In this document: one piece after another, positions 33,115 through 41,295 of the stretch
Position numbering within the stretch: the first letter of the stretch is position 1
Layout: each line of letters starts with the position of its first letter
Source: Planomonospora sp. ID67723
GTDB lineage: Bacteria > Actinomycetota > Actinomycetes > Streptosporangiales > Streptosporangiaceae
DNA: 64,000 nucleotides
Reading direction: 5' to 3'
Assembly (NCBI RefSeq): GCF_015711605.1
Contig: NZ_JABTEZ010000001.1
Coordinates: 1,392,001 to 1,456,000, forward strand
The notes under the pieces: generated by a model
Databases searched by the model: none
What the model was told of the DNA's origin: nothing
The model's input: only the letters and a program-made list of their open reading frames with translations
Made by a program: the position numbers and the translations under genes

Positions 33115-34068
33115 ATGCCTGAGGTGCTCGACGTCGCCGTCCGGCTCGTCGTGATCGTCGCGGCCTTCCTCGTGCTGCCGCTGGTCGCGGGGCAGATGGA
33201 GCACAAGGTCATGGCCCACATGCAGGCCCGGCTCGGCCCGATGTACGCCGGAGGCTTCCACGGCTGGGCCCAGCTGATCGCCGACGGGGTCAAGTTCGTC
33301 CAGAAGGAGGACGTGATCCCGGCCGCGGCCGACCGCCGGGTCTTCGGCCTGGCCCCGGGCGTCGCGCTGGTGCCGTACCTGGTGGTGATGGTCGTCATCC
33401 CGGTCGGTCCCGGTCTGGTCGGGGTGGACCTGGACGCCGGGCTGTTCTTCGTGCTCGCGGTGATGGGCATCGGCGTGCTGGGCTCGATCATGGCCGGCTG
33501 GTCCTCCGGGAACAAATACTCCCTGATGGGCGGGATGCGTTCGGCCGCCCAGCTCATGTCCTACGAGCTGCCGCTGGTGCTGGCGGCCTCCAGCGTCGCG
33601 ATGGCGGCGGGCACGCTCTCCCTGCCCGGCATCGTGGAGGCCTGGCAGTGGTGGTGGCTGCCCTGGCAGGCGATCGGCGGGGTGGTGTTCTTCACCGCGG
33701 GCCTCGCCGAGCTGCGCCGCCCGCCGTTCGACATGCCGATCGCCGACTCCGAGATCATCATGGGGCCCATGACGGAGTACGCCGGCATCCGGTTCGCCCT
33801 GTTCATGCTGGCCGAGTACGCAGGGATCATCGTGATCTCCGCGCTCACCAGCGTGCTGTTCCTGGGCGGCTGGCACGGGCCGCTGCTGCCCGGGCCCGTG
33901 TGGATGCTCCTGAAGGTGTTCGCGCTGGTGTTCGTGGTGATCTGGCTGCGGGTCAGCTACCCGCGGCTCCGCGAGGACCAGCTGCAGAAGCTCGCCTGGG
34001 CGGGGCTGGTCCCGCTGGCGCTGGTCCAGCTCGCGCTCACCGGGGTCGTCAGGGTCCTCGCCGTGTGA
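33115..34068 (+). CDS. nuoH: NADH-quinone oxidoreductase subunit H (complex I subunit 1)
   Basis: The 317-residue protein has about eight membrane helices and the conserved quinone-channel loops. LGPMYAGGFHGWAQLIADGVK corresponds to the first conserved loop, ELRRPPFDMPIADSEIIMG carries the acidic residues facing the quinone site, and MTEYAGIRFALFMLAEYAG follows. ATG 33115 is preceded by TTGGAGGCGG. It is slightly short compared with many NuoH proteins but has all core loops. Downstream, transcription is interrupted by a kinase gene on the other strand, and nuoI resumes at 35600. Confidence 0.9.
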   Translation: MPEVLDVAVRLVVIVAAFLVLPLVAGQMEHKVMAHMQARLGPMYAGGFHGWAQLIADGVKFVQKEDVIPAAADRRVFGLAPGVALVPYLVVMVVIPVGPGLVGVDLDAGLFFVLAVMGIGVLGSIMAGWSSGNKYSLMGGMRSAAQLMSYELPLVLAASSVAMAAGTLSLPGIVEAWQWWWLPWQAIGGVVFFTAGLAELRRPPFDMPIADSEIIMGPMTEYAGIRFALFMLAEYAGIIVISALTSVLFLGGWHGPLLPGPVWMLLKVFALVFVVIWLRVSYPRLREDQLQKLAWAGLVPLALVQLALTGVVRVLAV

Positions 34069-34086
34069 CGGCCCCGCCTCCCGGGC

Positions 34087-35412
34087 TCACTGGACGATCC
34101 GCAGCATGATGTCGGCGGCCGTGGGCCGGTTGGCGGGGTGCTTCTCCAGGCAGGCGGCGGCCAGCGGGCGCAGGGAGGGCGGCAGCGGTGACAGGTCCGG
34201 CTGGTGGTTGATCACCCGGTTGAGGATGGCCGGGATGGTGTCCGAGCCGAAGGCGACGCGGCCCGAGGCGGCGTAGATCATGGTGGACGCCCAGCTGAAC
34301 ACGTCGGACTCCGGGCCGACGTGCCCGCCGGCGAGCTGCTCGGGGGACATGTAGGCGGGGGTGCCCATGACACTGGAGGTCGCGGTGACCTGGTCCAGCG
34401 CGCGGGCGATGCCGAAGTCGATCACCCGGGGGCCGTCGGCGCCGATCAGCACGTTGGCCGGCTTGAAGTCCCGGTGCACGATCCCCGCCCGGTGGATGGC
34501 GGCCAGCGCCCCGGCGGTGGACAGGGCCAGCCGGGTCAGCCCGTCGCCGTCCCGCGGTCCCCGGTCGCGCACGAGCTGCTCCAGCGAGACCCCGTCCACG
34601 TACTCGCTGACGACGTAGGCCTGGTCGTCGTTGATGCTCACGTCCAGCACGCGGGCGGTGGAGAACGTCGCGACCTTGCGCGTCGCCTCCACCTCGCGCA
34701 GGAACCGCTCCCGGGCGGCGCGGTCCCCGACGAAGTGCTCGTGCAGGACCTTGATCGCCACTTTCTGCCCCTGCGGGGTGAGAGCCAGGTGGACCGTGCC
34801 CTGGCCGCCCTTGCCGAGGCTGCCGATCAGCCGGTAGGGCCCGATCCAGCCGTTCGGGGCCGGAGCGGGCTGCGGCTGCCGTACGTGCTGGTCCTGGGGG
34901 TGGTGCCCCTGGGTGGGCTGGCTCTGGAAATGGTGCTGCGGAGGGATCGGGGTGTGCATGTGCGAGGGCTGGGTGGTCGCCACGGGGGGAGGGTACGGCC
35001 CGGCGGAAGGGTGGGCCGGGGCGTGGTGGACCTGCTGGATCCCGGGCTGCTGACGGAAGACCGAACCCCGGATGATCAGGGCGTGGATCATCCCGCCGAG
35101 CCAGCTGCCGAGCAGCCCGATCGTGAGCACGGCGTTCAGCCAGCCCGGGATCAGGTCGGAGTCCCCGTAGGTGCCCGCCCCGATGACGAACACGCCCATC
35201 CCGAGGGTGTACAGGGCGGTCGCGAAGACGAGGGGCACGCTCCGCAGCCGCCGTGCGGCGAATCCCATGATGAACGGCGTTCCGAACCCGCAGGTGAACA
35301 GGGGGACCATCGCCCACAGCACGGTCAGGCCCGTGTTGGAGGGCACGGGCTGCGGCCCGTGCGGCTGCTGCGGGTGGTGCGGGCGCCAGTTGGGGCCGTA
35401 CTGCTGGGACAT
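34087..35412 (-). CDS. Membrane Ser/Thr protein kinase with C-terminal catalytic domain
   Basis: The 441-residue protein starts at ATG 35412. Residues 29-115 contain about three membrane helices, and residues 120-188 are a Pro/Gln/His-rich linker. A complete Hanks-type kinase domain runs from about 193 to the end: GKGGQGTVHLAL for the P-loop, Lys221 in VAIKVL, HRDFKPANV with catalytic Asp315, DFG at 332-334 and GTPAYMSPEQLAG for the activation loop. The order is reversed compared with PknB types, where the kinase is N-terminal, and no extracellular PASTA or sensor domain exists. It sits antisense between nuoH and nuoI, so it may be a local regulator of the respiratory cluster or a bystander. 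Confidence 0.85.
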   Translation of the reverse strand: MSQQYGPNWRPHHPQQPHGPQPVPSNTGLTVLWAMVPLFTCGFGTPFIMGFAARRLRSVPLVFATALYTLGMGVFVIGAGTYGDSDLIPGWLNAVLTIGLLGSWLGGMIHALIIRGSVFRQQPGIQQVHHAPAHPSAGPYPPPVATTQPSHMHTPIPPQHHFQSQPTQGHHPQDQHVRQPQPAPAPNGWIGPYRLIGSLGKGGQGTVHLALTPQGQKVAIKVLHEHFVGDRAARERFLREVEATRKVATFSTARVLDVSINDDQAYVVSEYVDGVSLEQLVRDRGPRDGDGLTRLALSTAGALAAIHRAGIVHRDFKPANVLIGADGPRVIDFGIARALDQVTATSSVMGTPAYMSPEQLAGGHVGPESDVFSWASTMIYAASGRVAFGSDTIPAILNRVINHQPDLSPLPPSLRPLAAACLEKHPANRPTAADIMLRIVQ

Positions 35413-35510
35413 GGCGCGAACAATACGTACATCTGAAGACTCTTGCAGTCCCCTTACCGATGGTTTCCCGCGATCGGGCACAGGAGTCGAACACACAGAC
35501 TGTGGATAAC

Positions 35511-35532
35511 TGCTGTGGATAACCGGGGAAGT
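35511..35532. promoter_or_regulatory. Two perfect DnaA-box 9-mers upstream of nuoI and the kinase
   Basis: TGTGGATAA occurs at 35511-35519 and again at 35524-35532, in the same orientation with 13 bases between starts. Its reverse complement TTATCCACA is the canonical DnaA box. The pair lies in the 187-base gap between the divergent kinase (start 35412) and nuoI (start 35600). Whether DnaA binds here is inferred from the motif alone. Confidence 0.55.
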
Positions 35533-35599
35533 CGGGGAACGGCGTCCTCCCCCGGACTGCCGCATTCCCGAGCGGCGTGCCGTACGTCATGATGTTGAA

Positions 35600-36481
35600 G
35601 TGGCGCGGATACCAGGAGTAGGACTGGCGAAGGGGCTGTCGGTCACCCTTCGGCACATGTTGAGCAGGTCGGTGACCCAGCAGTACCCCGAGGTGCGGCC
35701 GGACCTGCCCGCCCGCAGCCGGGGGGTGATCGCGCTGGTCGAGGAGAACTGCACGGTGTGCATGCTCTGCGCCCGTGAGTGTCCCGACTGGTGCATCTAC
35801 ATCGACTCGCACAAGGAGACGCTCCCCGCCCCGGAGGGCGGGCGCCCGCGCGCCCGGAACGTGCTCGACCGCTTCGCGATCGACTTCTCCCTGTGCATGT
35901 ACTGCGGGATCTGCATCGAGGTCTGCCCCTTCGACGCGCTGTTCTGGTCGCCGGAGTTCGAGTACGCCGAGGGCGACATCCGCAACCTCGTCCACGAGAA
36001 GGACCGCCTGGCGGCCTGGGTGCAGACGGTTCCGCCGCCGCCCGCCCACGAGCCCAACGCCGACCCGCCCAAGGAGCTCGCCGCGGCCTCCCGTCCCGCC
36101 CGTCCCGACGCCCCTCGTGCCGCCCGCGCCCGTCCGGGTGCCGCCGGGGAGGCGGAGACCGTACGGCCCGGCGGCGAGGAGCGGCCCGCACGGCCGGGCA
36201 GGGAGGAGAGGCCCGCCGGGGAGCGGCCGGGCAGGGATGAGCGGCCCGCACGGCCGGGCGCCGGGCATGCCAGCGTCCGGGCGATCAAGCCGCCGGGCGC
36301 GCTCCCGAAGAAGCCGGGTCCGTCCCCCGACCCTGACCCGCCGGCCACCGGAACGCCGTCCACAGGCGGGCCGTCATCCGACACGTCGTCCACAGGTGGG
36401 GGCGACCTGCCGCCGGTGAAGGGCACGCCGGAGCAGACTGCTGGCACGGACCCCGGTGGAGAGCCCGAGGAGGAGTCGTGA
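35600..36481 (+). CDS. nuoI: NADH-quinone oxidoreductase subunit I with long disordered tail
   Basis: The 293-residue product uses GTG 35600. The N-terminal part is a normal NuoI with two [4Fe-4S] motifs: cysteines 51, 54, 57 and 61 in [12 protein letters not shown], and 99, 102, 105 and 109 in [12 protein letters not shown]. These form the N6a/N6b relay from ferredoxin-like donors to NuoB. After about residue 150 comes an unusual tail of about 140 residues, rich in Pro, Arg, Gly, Glu and Asp, with imperfect repeats ([18 protein letters not shown]). Most NuoI proteins end near 160-220. Its stop overlaps nuoJ (GTGA at 36478). Confidence 0.87.
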   Translation: MARIPGVGLAKGLSVTLRHMLSRSVTQQYPEVRPDLPARSRGVIALVEENCTVCMLCARECPDWCIYIDSHKETLPAPEGGRPRARNVLDRFAIDFSLCMYCGICIEVCPFDALFWSPEFEYAEGDIRNLVHEKDRLAAWVQTVPPPPAHEPNADPPKELAAASRPARPDAPRAARARPGAAGEAETVRPGGEERPARPGREERPAGERPGRDERPARPGAGHASVRAIKPPGALPKKPGPSPDPDPPATGTPSTGGPSSDTSSTGGGDLPPVKGTPEQTAGTDPGGEPEEES

Positions 36482-37017
36482 CGGAAACGGTGCCGTCCTA
36501 CCTGTCGCCGACCGGTCAGGAGATCGTCTTCCTCCTCCTGGGTGCGGTGGCGGTCGGGTCGGCGCTCCTGGTCGTGGTCACCAGGCAGCTCGTCCACGCC
36601 GCGCTCTGGCTGGTCCTCTGCTTCGGCGCCCTGGCGGGGTGCTACCTGGTCCTGACGGCCGAGTTCGTCGCGTGGGTCCAGGTGCTGATCTACGTCGGGG
36701 CCGTCGTCGTCCTGCTGCTGTTCGGCATCATGCTCACCCGCGCCCCGATCGGCAGGGCCGCCGACCTGGACAGCGGAAACAAGATCGTCGCCGCGGTGGT
36801 GGCGATCGCGACCGCGGTCGTGCTGGTGACCGTGGTCGTCGACGGTTTCCGCACGGCCTACGCCCCCCTCGACTCCGCGACGGGTTCGGCCAAGGAGCTC
36901 GGCTCCGCCGTCTTCCGCAACTGGGTGCTGCCCTTCGAGGCGCTCTCGGTCCTCCTGCTGGCCGCCCTGATCGGCGCCATCGTCATCTCCCGCACCGACA
37001 TCCGGGGGAGGGACTGA
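36478..37017 (+). CDS. nuoJ: NADH-quinone oxidoreductase subunit J
   Basis: The 179-residue membrane protein has five helices typical of ND6/Nuo[21 protein letters not shown] and [20 protein letters not shown] are the conserved second and third helices, the latter including the pi-bulge-forming YVGA segment of this subunit. GTG 36478 overlaps the nuoI stop, so translation is coupled. NuoJ lies in the membrane arm between NuoH/A and NuoK and helps link redox chemistry to proton pumping. The gap to nuoK is one base. Confidence 0.88.
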   Translation: MTETVPSYLSPTGQEIVFLLLGAVAVGSALLVVVTRQLVHAALWLVLCFGALAGCYLVLTAEFVAWVQVLIYVGAVVVLLLFGIMLTRAPIGRAADLDSGNKIVAAVVAIATAVVLVTVVVDGFRTAYAPLDSATGSAKELGSAVFRNWVLPFEALSVLLLAALIGAIVISRTDIRGRD

Positions 37018-37018
37018 C

Positions 37019-37492
37019 GTGCACGTCGTCTACCCGGCGATCGTCTCGGCCCTGCTGTTCTCCATCGGCGTGTACGGCGTGCTCGCCCGCCGCAACACCA
37101 TCCTGGTCCTGATGTCCGTCGAGCTCATGCTCAACGCGGTCAACCTCAACCTGGTCGCCTTCGACGTGTGGCTGCGCGACCGGCTCCACGGCGGCCAGGT
37201 CCTCACGCTCTTCGTCATAGTGATCGCCGCCGCCGAGGTGGGACTCGGCCTGGCGATCGTCCTGGCGCTCTACCGCAACCGCCGGACCGTGGATCTCGAC
37301 CGTCTCCGCACCCTCGCCGAGACTCCGCCCTCCGCGGCGGACCCGGCCTCCGCCGCGTCCCCCACGGGACCCGATTCCCCCGCGGTCGCCGGCCGGGGCC
37401 GGCCCGGAGGCGAGGGCGGGCCGCCCGCCGGGGCCGCCGCGGCGCCGGGGGCCGGGCCGGAGCGCGTGGCCCGAGCGGAGGAGACGTCATGA
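37019..37492 (+). CDS. nuoK: NADH-quinone oxidoreductase subunit K with C-terminal extension
   Basis: The 157-residue product uses GTG 37019. The first 100 residues match NuoK/ND4L, with [19 protein letters not shown] holding the two membrane glutamates region and [20 protein letters not shown] the second helix with its glutamate. A 55-residue Ala/Pro/Gly-rich tail follows, absent from the usual 100-residue subunit. The stop overlaps nuoL (ATGA at 37489). The tail appears disordered. It parallels the unusual tail of NuoI and the loop in NuoM. Confidence 0.86.
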   Translation: MHVVYPAIVSALLFSIGVYGVLARRNTILVLMSVELMLNAVNLNLVAFDVWLRDRLHGGQVLTLFVIVIAAAEVGLGLAIVLALYRNRRTVDLDRLRTLAETPPSAADPASAASPTGPDSPAVAGRGRPGGEGGPPAGAAAAPGAGPERVARAEETS

Positions 37493-39483
37493 TCACGATC
37501 GCCGCGCTCACCGTCCTGCTGCCGTTCCTGGCCGCCGTCGCCGGTCTTCTCGGCTCCCGATGGCCCGGGCGCGTCCGCGGTGAGAGCGCCGCCGACGCCC
37601 GGGCCGGGGCGACGCAGGCCCGGGACGCGCACGAGACGGAGCAGACCGACCGGGTGGCGGGCCGCCGGGCCGCCTGGATCGCCGTCGTGCCCGCGGCGGT
37701 CTCCGCGGCCCTCGCGGGCTGGCTGGCCTACGCCGGCTGGACGGGGCTCGGCGCGGGCGGAGGAGAGCCGTTCCCGGCCTCGGCCGGGTCCACCGTCGTG
37801 CCCGGGATGGAAGGCGTCACGGGCACGCTCACCGTCATCGACACGGGCTCGGTCCCGATCTCCGTCGGGCTGCTCGTCGACGGCCTCGCCGCGACGATCG
37901 GCGTGCTGGTCACGGTGGTCGCGCTCGCCGTGCAGATCTACTCCGTCGGCTACCTGCACGGCGACCGCCGCTACCCCTCCTACAGCGCTTTCATCAGCCT
38001 GTTCACCAGCGCCATGCTCCTGGTCGTCTACGCGGCCGACCTCCTCGTCCTCTACGTGGGCTGGGAGATCATGGGTCTGTGCTCCTACCTGCTGATCGGG
38101 CACTGGTGGGAGGACCGGGCCAACTCCCGGGCCGCGGTCAAGGCGTTCCTGGTCACCCGGCTCGGCGACGTCGGCTTCCTGTTCGGGATCTTCGTCCTCG
38201 GCACGGCGGCCGGCAGCTTCAGGATCGCCGACGTCCTCGCCGCGCTCCCGGACATGTCCTCCGGCACGGTCATCGCCGCGACCATGCTGCTCCTCGCCGG
38301 GGTGGCGGGCAAGAGCGCCCAGGTCCCGCTGCACACCTGGCTCCCGGACGCGATGGCGGGCCCGACCCCGATCAGCGCGCTCATCCATGCCGCCACCATG
38401 GTCGCCGCCGGGATCTTCATCGTCGCCCGGCTCCACCCCGTCTTCCTCGCCGCCGGACCCACCATGGACGTGCTCGCCGTCCTCGCCGCGCTCGGCATGC
38501 TCGGCGCTGCGCTGGCGGCCCTCGCGCAAGACGACCTCAAGCGCGTCCTGGCCTACTCCACGATCAGCCAGCTCGCCTACATGGCGGCGGCGCTGGCCGC
38601 CGGCTCCGCCGACGCGGCCGTCTTCCACCTGGTCACCCACGGCGCGTTCAAGGCGCTGCTCTTCCTCTGCGCCGGGGTGGTCATCCACGCGGTGGGATCC
38701 AACCTGATGAGTTCGATGGGAGGTCTCCGCCGGGAGCTTCCCGTCACCTTCGTCACGATGACGGTCGGCTTCGCCGCGCTGATGGGCCTCCCTCCGGCCA
38801 GCGGCTTCTTCAGCAAGGACGAGGTGCTGGTCGCCGTCGAGCGCTCCGTCGCGCAGGGGCCGCTCACCGACGCGGCCGCCCTGCTGCTGTACGGCAGCGC
38901 CCTGGCCACGATCGCGGTGACCGGCGCCTACGCCACCCGCGCGTGGTTGCGGACGTTCTTCGGGCCCCGCACGGTCACCGCGCTCCCCGAGCCCGCCCCC
39001 GGCACGGCCCACGTGATCGACACCCGGGAGGCCCCCGCCACCATGCGCTGGCCGATCACCGTCCTCGCGGTCCCGGCGCTGCTGCTGGGGTTCGCCGGTC
39101 TCACCGGTGTCCACTGGGGCACGGCCGCGCTGAGCGTCGCCGTGGCCCTGCTCGGTGCCGGAGCGGTCTACGCCTTCTGGCGGAGCGACCCCGTGAACGA
39201 TCCGGCTCGCATGCTCGGCCCCTTCCGCGTCCCCTGCGAGCGGGCCTTCTACGTCGACTCCGCCTACCAGGCGCTGTTCGCCCGCCCGGTCCTCGCCCTC
39301 GCCCGCATGGTCGTCCGCGCCGACGACCATGTGGTGGACGGCGCGGTGCGCGGCTCGGGCCGGGCGGCTCTGGGCCTGTCCGGCCTGGTTCGCCTCGCGC
39401 AGAACGGCAACGTCCAGCTCTACGTGACCGGCCTGCTCGCGGGCGTGCTCCTCATCGCGGTCGGGGCGGTGGTGTTCGGTTGA
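37489..39483 (+). CDS. nuoL: NADH-quinone oxidoreductase subunit L (antiporter-like)
   Basis: The 664-residue protein has about 16 membrane segments. [20 protein letters not shown] carries the conserved helix-5 glutamate, [20 protein letters not shown] the helix-7 lysine and PT block, and [16 protein letters not shown] the helix-8 region. [13 protein letters not shown] is also characteristic. A lateral helix and the C-terminal region are present, as expected for NuoL at the distal end of the membrane arm. A short hydrophilic insert follows the first helix (residues about 24-60, [20 protein letters not shown]). It starts by overlapping the nuoK stop. Confidence 0.88.
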   Translation: MITIAALTVLLPFLAAVAGLLGSRWPGRVRGESAADARAGATQARDAHETEQTDRVAGRRAAWIAVVPAAVSAALAGWLAYAGWTGLGAGGGEPFPASAGSTVVPGMEGVTGTLTVIDTGSVPISVGLLVDGLAATIGVLVTVVALAVQIYSVGYLHGDRRYPSYSAFISLFTSAMLLVVYAADLLVLYVGWEIMGLCSYLLIGHWWEDRANSRAAVKAFLVTRLGDVGFLFGIFVLGTAAGSFRIADVLAALPDMSSGTVIAATMLLLAGVAGKSAQVPLHTWLPDAMAGPTPISALIHAATMVAAGIFIVARLHPVFLAAGPTMDVLAVLAALGMLGAALAALAQDDLKRVLAYSTISQLAYMAAALAAGSADAAVFHLVTHGAFKALLFLCAGVVIHAVGSNLMSSMGGLRRELPVTFVTMTVGFAALMGLPPASGFFSKDEVLVAVERSVAQGPLTDAAALLLYGSALATIAVTGAYATRAWLRTFFGPRTVTALPEPAPGTAHVIDTREAPATMRWPITVLAVPALLLGFAGLTGVHWGTAALSVAVALLGAGAVYAFWRSDPVNDPARMLGPFRVPCERAFYVDSAYQALFARPVLALARMVVRADDHVVDGAVRGSGRAALGLSGLVRLAQNGNVQLYVTGLLAGVLLIAVGAVVFG

Positions 39484-39554
39484 TCTTCCTCATGCTGTTC
39501 CTGGTGGCTCTCGTGGTGCTGTTGCTGATCCGGCCGGTGGTGATGCGGCGATGA
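39480..39554 (+). CDS. Possible 24-residue membrane microprotein between nuoL and nuoM
   Basis: TTG 39480 overlaps the nuoL stop (TTGA) and opens a 24-codon frame to the TGA at 39552-39554. The peptide starts [17 protein letters not shown] and ends VVMRR, so it is one hydrophobic helix followed by a basic end, the shape of an inner-membrane microprotein. The same overlap style couples other genes in this cluster. An ATG at 39492 inside could also start it. No Shine-Dalgarno is obvious, and the region could simply be intergenic, since nuoM begins at 39595. Confidence 0.35.
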   Translation: MIFLMLFLVALVVLLLIRPVVMRR

Positions 39555-39594
39555 CCGCGACATCGATGACCTCACCGGGTGAGGTGGCCGTCCC

Positions 39595-41295
39595 GTGAAC
39601 TGGTTGCCGATCCTGCTGCTCGCGGCGCCGCTGGCCGGGGCCGCCGCGCTGCTCGCGCCGTCGCGGATGGACGCCGCCTCCCGGGGGAGGCTGCTCCGCG
39701 TCCACGGCCTGGCCGTCTCCGGGGTGACGTTCGTGCTGGCCGTGGTGCTCGCGGCCACCTTCGACTACGGCGACCCGGCCCGGGTGCAGTTCGAGACCGA
39801 CCTGGCCTGGATCCCCGGCCTGGACCTCAGGTTCCACCTCGGGGTCGACGGGATCTCGATGCCGCTGGTCGTGCTGACCGCGCTGCTGACCTTCCTGTGC
39901 TTCGTCTACCTGTGCCGGGGCCGCGCCGACGGCCCCGGGCAGCTGCTGCGACCCAAGGCGGGCGGAAACAGGCCGCGTGCCCTGGTCTTCACGCTGCTCG
40001 TCCTCGAAGTCGGCATGATCGGCACGTTCCTCGCCCTCGACCTGCTGCTGTTCTTCGTGTTCTTCGAGGTCGTCCTCATCCCGATGTACTTCGTGATCGC
40101 CGTCTGGGGCGGTCGGGCCCGCCGGGCGGCGGCGGTCAAGTTCATCCTCTACACGCTGCTCGGCTCGGTCGTGCTGCTGCTCGGCCTCCTGCTCATCTGG
40201 GCCCAGACCGGCACCCTGGACATGGTCGCCCTCGCCCGGGCGCACGGCACCGGCATGTCTCATTCGGTGCAGGTCATCGCCTTCGTCGCGGTCGGGATCG
40301 GCCTGGCGGTCAAGACCCCGATGTGGCCGCTGCACACCTGGCTGCCCGATGCCCACACCGAGGCGCCCACCGTCGGCTCGGTGCTCCTGGCGGGTGTGCT
40401 GCTCAAGATGGGCACCTACGGCTTCGCCCGCATCGCGATCCCGGTCCTGCCTGACGGCGCCGCCGAGGTCGCCCCCTGGCTGGGCGCCCTGGCGGTGATC
40501 GGCATCATCTACGGCTCCCTCGCCTGCCTGGCCCAGCGCGACCTCAAGCGGATGATCGCCTACTCCTCGATCGGGCACATGGGCTTCGTGCTGCTCGGCT
40601 TCGCCACGCTGACCCCGGTCGGCGTCAACGCCGCCCTGTTCGGCAACATCGCCCACGGCCTGATCACGGGCCTGTTGTTCTTCGTCGCCGGGGCGATCAA
40701 GGAGCGGTACGGCACCGCCGACATGCCCGCGCTCGGCGGGGGCATGCTCTCCCGCCTGCCCCACCTCGGATCCCTGCTGACCTTCGCCTGCATCGCCTCG
40801 CTCGGACTGCCGGGACTGGCCGGTTTCTGGGGCGAGATGCTCGCCCTCCTCGGAGCCTTCGAACCGGCCCCGGGCCTGTCCCGCCCGCTCTTCCTGGCCT
40901 TCATGGCCGTCGGCGGCCTCGGCGCCGTGCTGACTGCCGCCTATTTCCTGGTGATGCTCTCCCGCGTCACCCACGGACGTCCCACCGAGACCGTCCACGC
41001 TCCCGTGCTCGCCGCGGCGGGAGGCTCCGCCGGACCCGATGCCCCGGCCCTCCCGGACGCCGGGGCCCATGCCGCAGGTGACGGCGACGGCGACGGCGAC
41101 GGGAAGGACGCAACCGGAGGGAAGGGCGCAGGATCCGGAGGCGCCGCCAGAGGCGGCGGGCTCCGCGACGTCATGGGGCACGAACTGGCCGCCTGGGTGC
41201 CGCTGATCCTGCTGATCCTGCTGTTCGGCCTCTGGCCGAAGGCGCTCCTCCTCATCACCGATCCGGTGGTCCGGACCTTCATGGGGGCACCGTGA
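39595..41295 (+). CDS. nuoM: NADH-quinone oxidoreductase subunit M (antiporter-like)
   Basis: The 566-residue protein has about 14 membrane segments. LRFHLGVDGISMPLVVLTAL is the conserved start of helix 3, FFVFFEVVLIPMYFVIAVWG contains the key glutamate, and [20 protein letters not shown] the lysine and PT motif. LPGLAGFWGEMLALLGAF follows. Between the last two helices is an inserted Gly/Asp/Ala-rich segment at about residues 465-520 (for example AGDGDGDGDGKDATGG), longer than in typical NuoM. GTG 39595 follows a gap of 40 bases. The stop overlaps nuoN (GTGA at 41292). Confidence 0.88.
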   Translation: MNWLPILLLAAPLAGAAALLAPSRMDAASRGRLLRVHGLAVSGVTFVLAVVLAATFDYGDPARVQFETDLAWIPGLDLRFHLGVDGISMPLVVLTALLTFLCFVYLCRGRADGPGQLLRPKAGGNRPRALVFTLLVLEVGMIGTFLALDLLLFFVFFEVVLIPMYFVIAVWGGRARRAAAVKFILYTLLGSVVLLLGLLLIWAQTGTLDMVALARAHGTGMSHSVQVIAFVAVGIGLAVKTPMWPLHTWLPDAHTEAPTVGSVLLAGVLLKMGTYGFARIAIPVLPDGAAEVAPWLGALAVIGIIYGSLACLAQRDLKRMIAYSSIGHMGFVLLGFATLTPVGVNAALFGNIAHGLITGLLFFVAGAIKERYGTADMPALGGGMLSRLPHLGSLLTFACIASLGLPGLAGFWGEMLALLGAFEPAPGLSRPLFLAFMAVGGLGAVLTAAYFLVMLSRVTHGRPTETVHAPVLAAAGGSAGPDAPALPDAGAHAAGDGDGDGDGKDATGGKGAGSGGAARGGGLRDVMGHELAAWVPLILLILLFGLWPKALLLITDPVVRTFMGAP

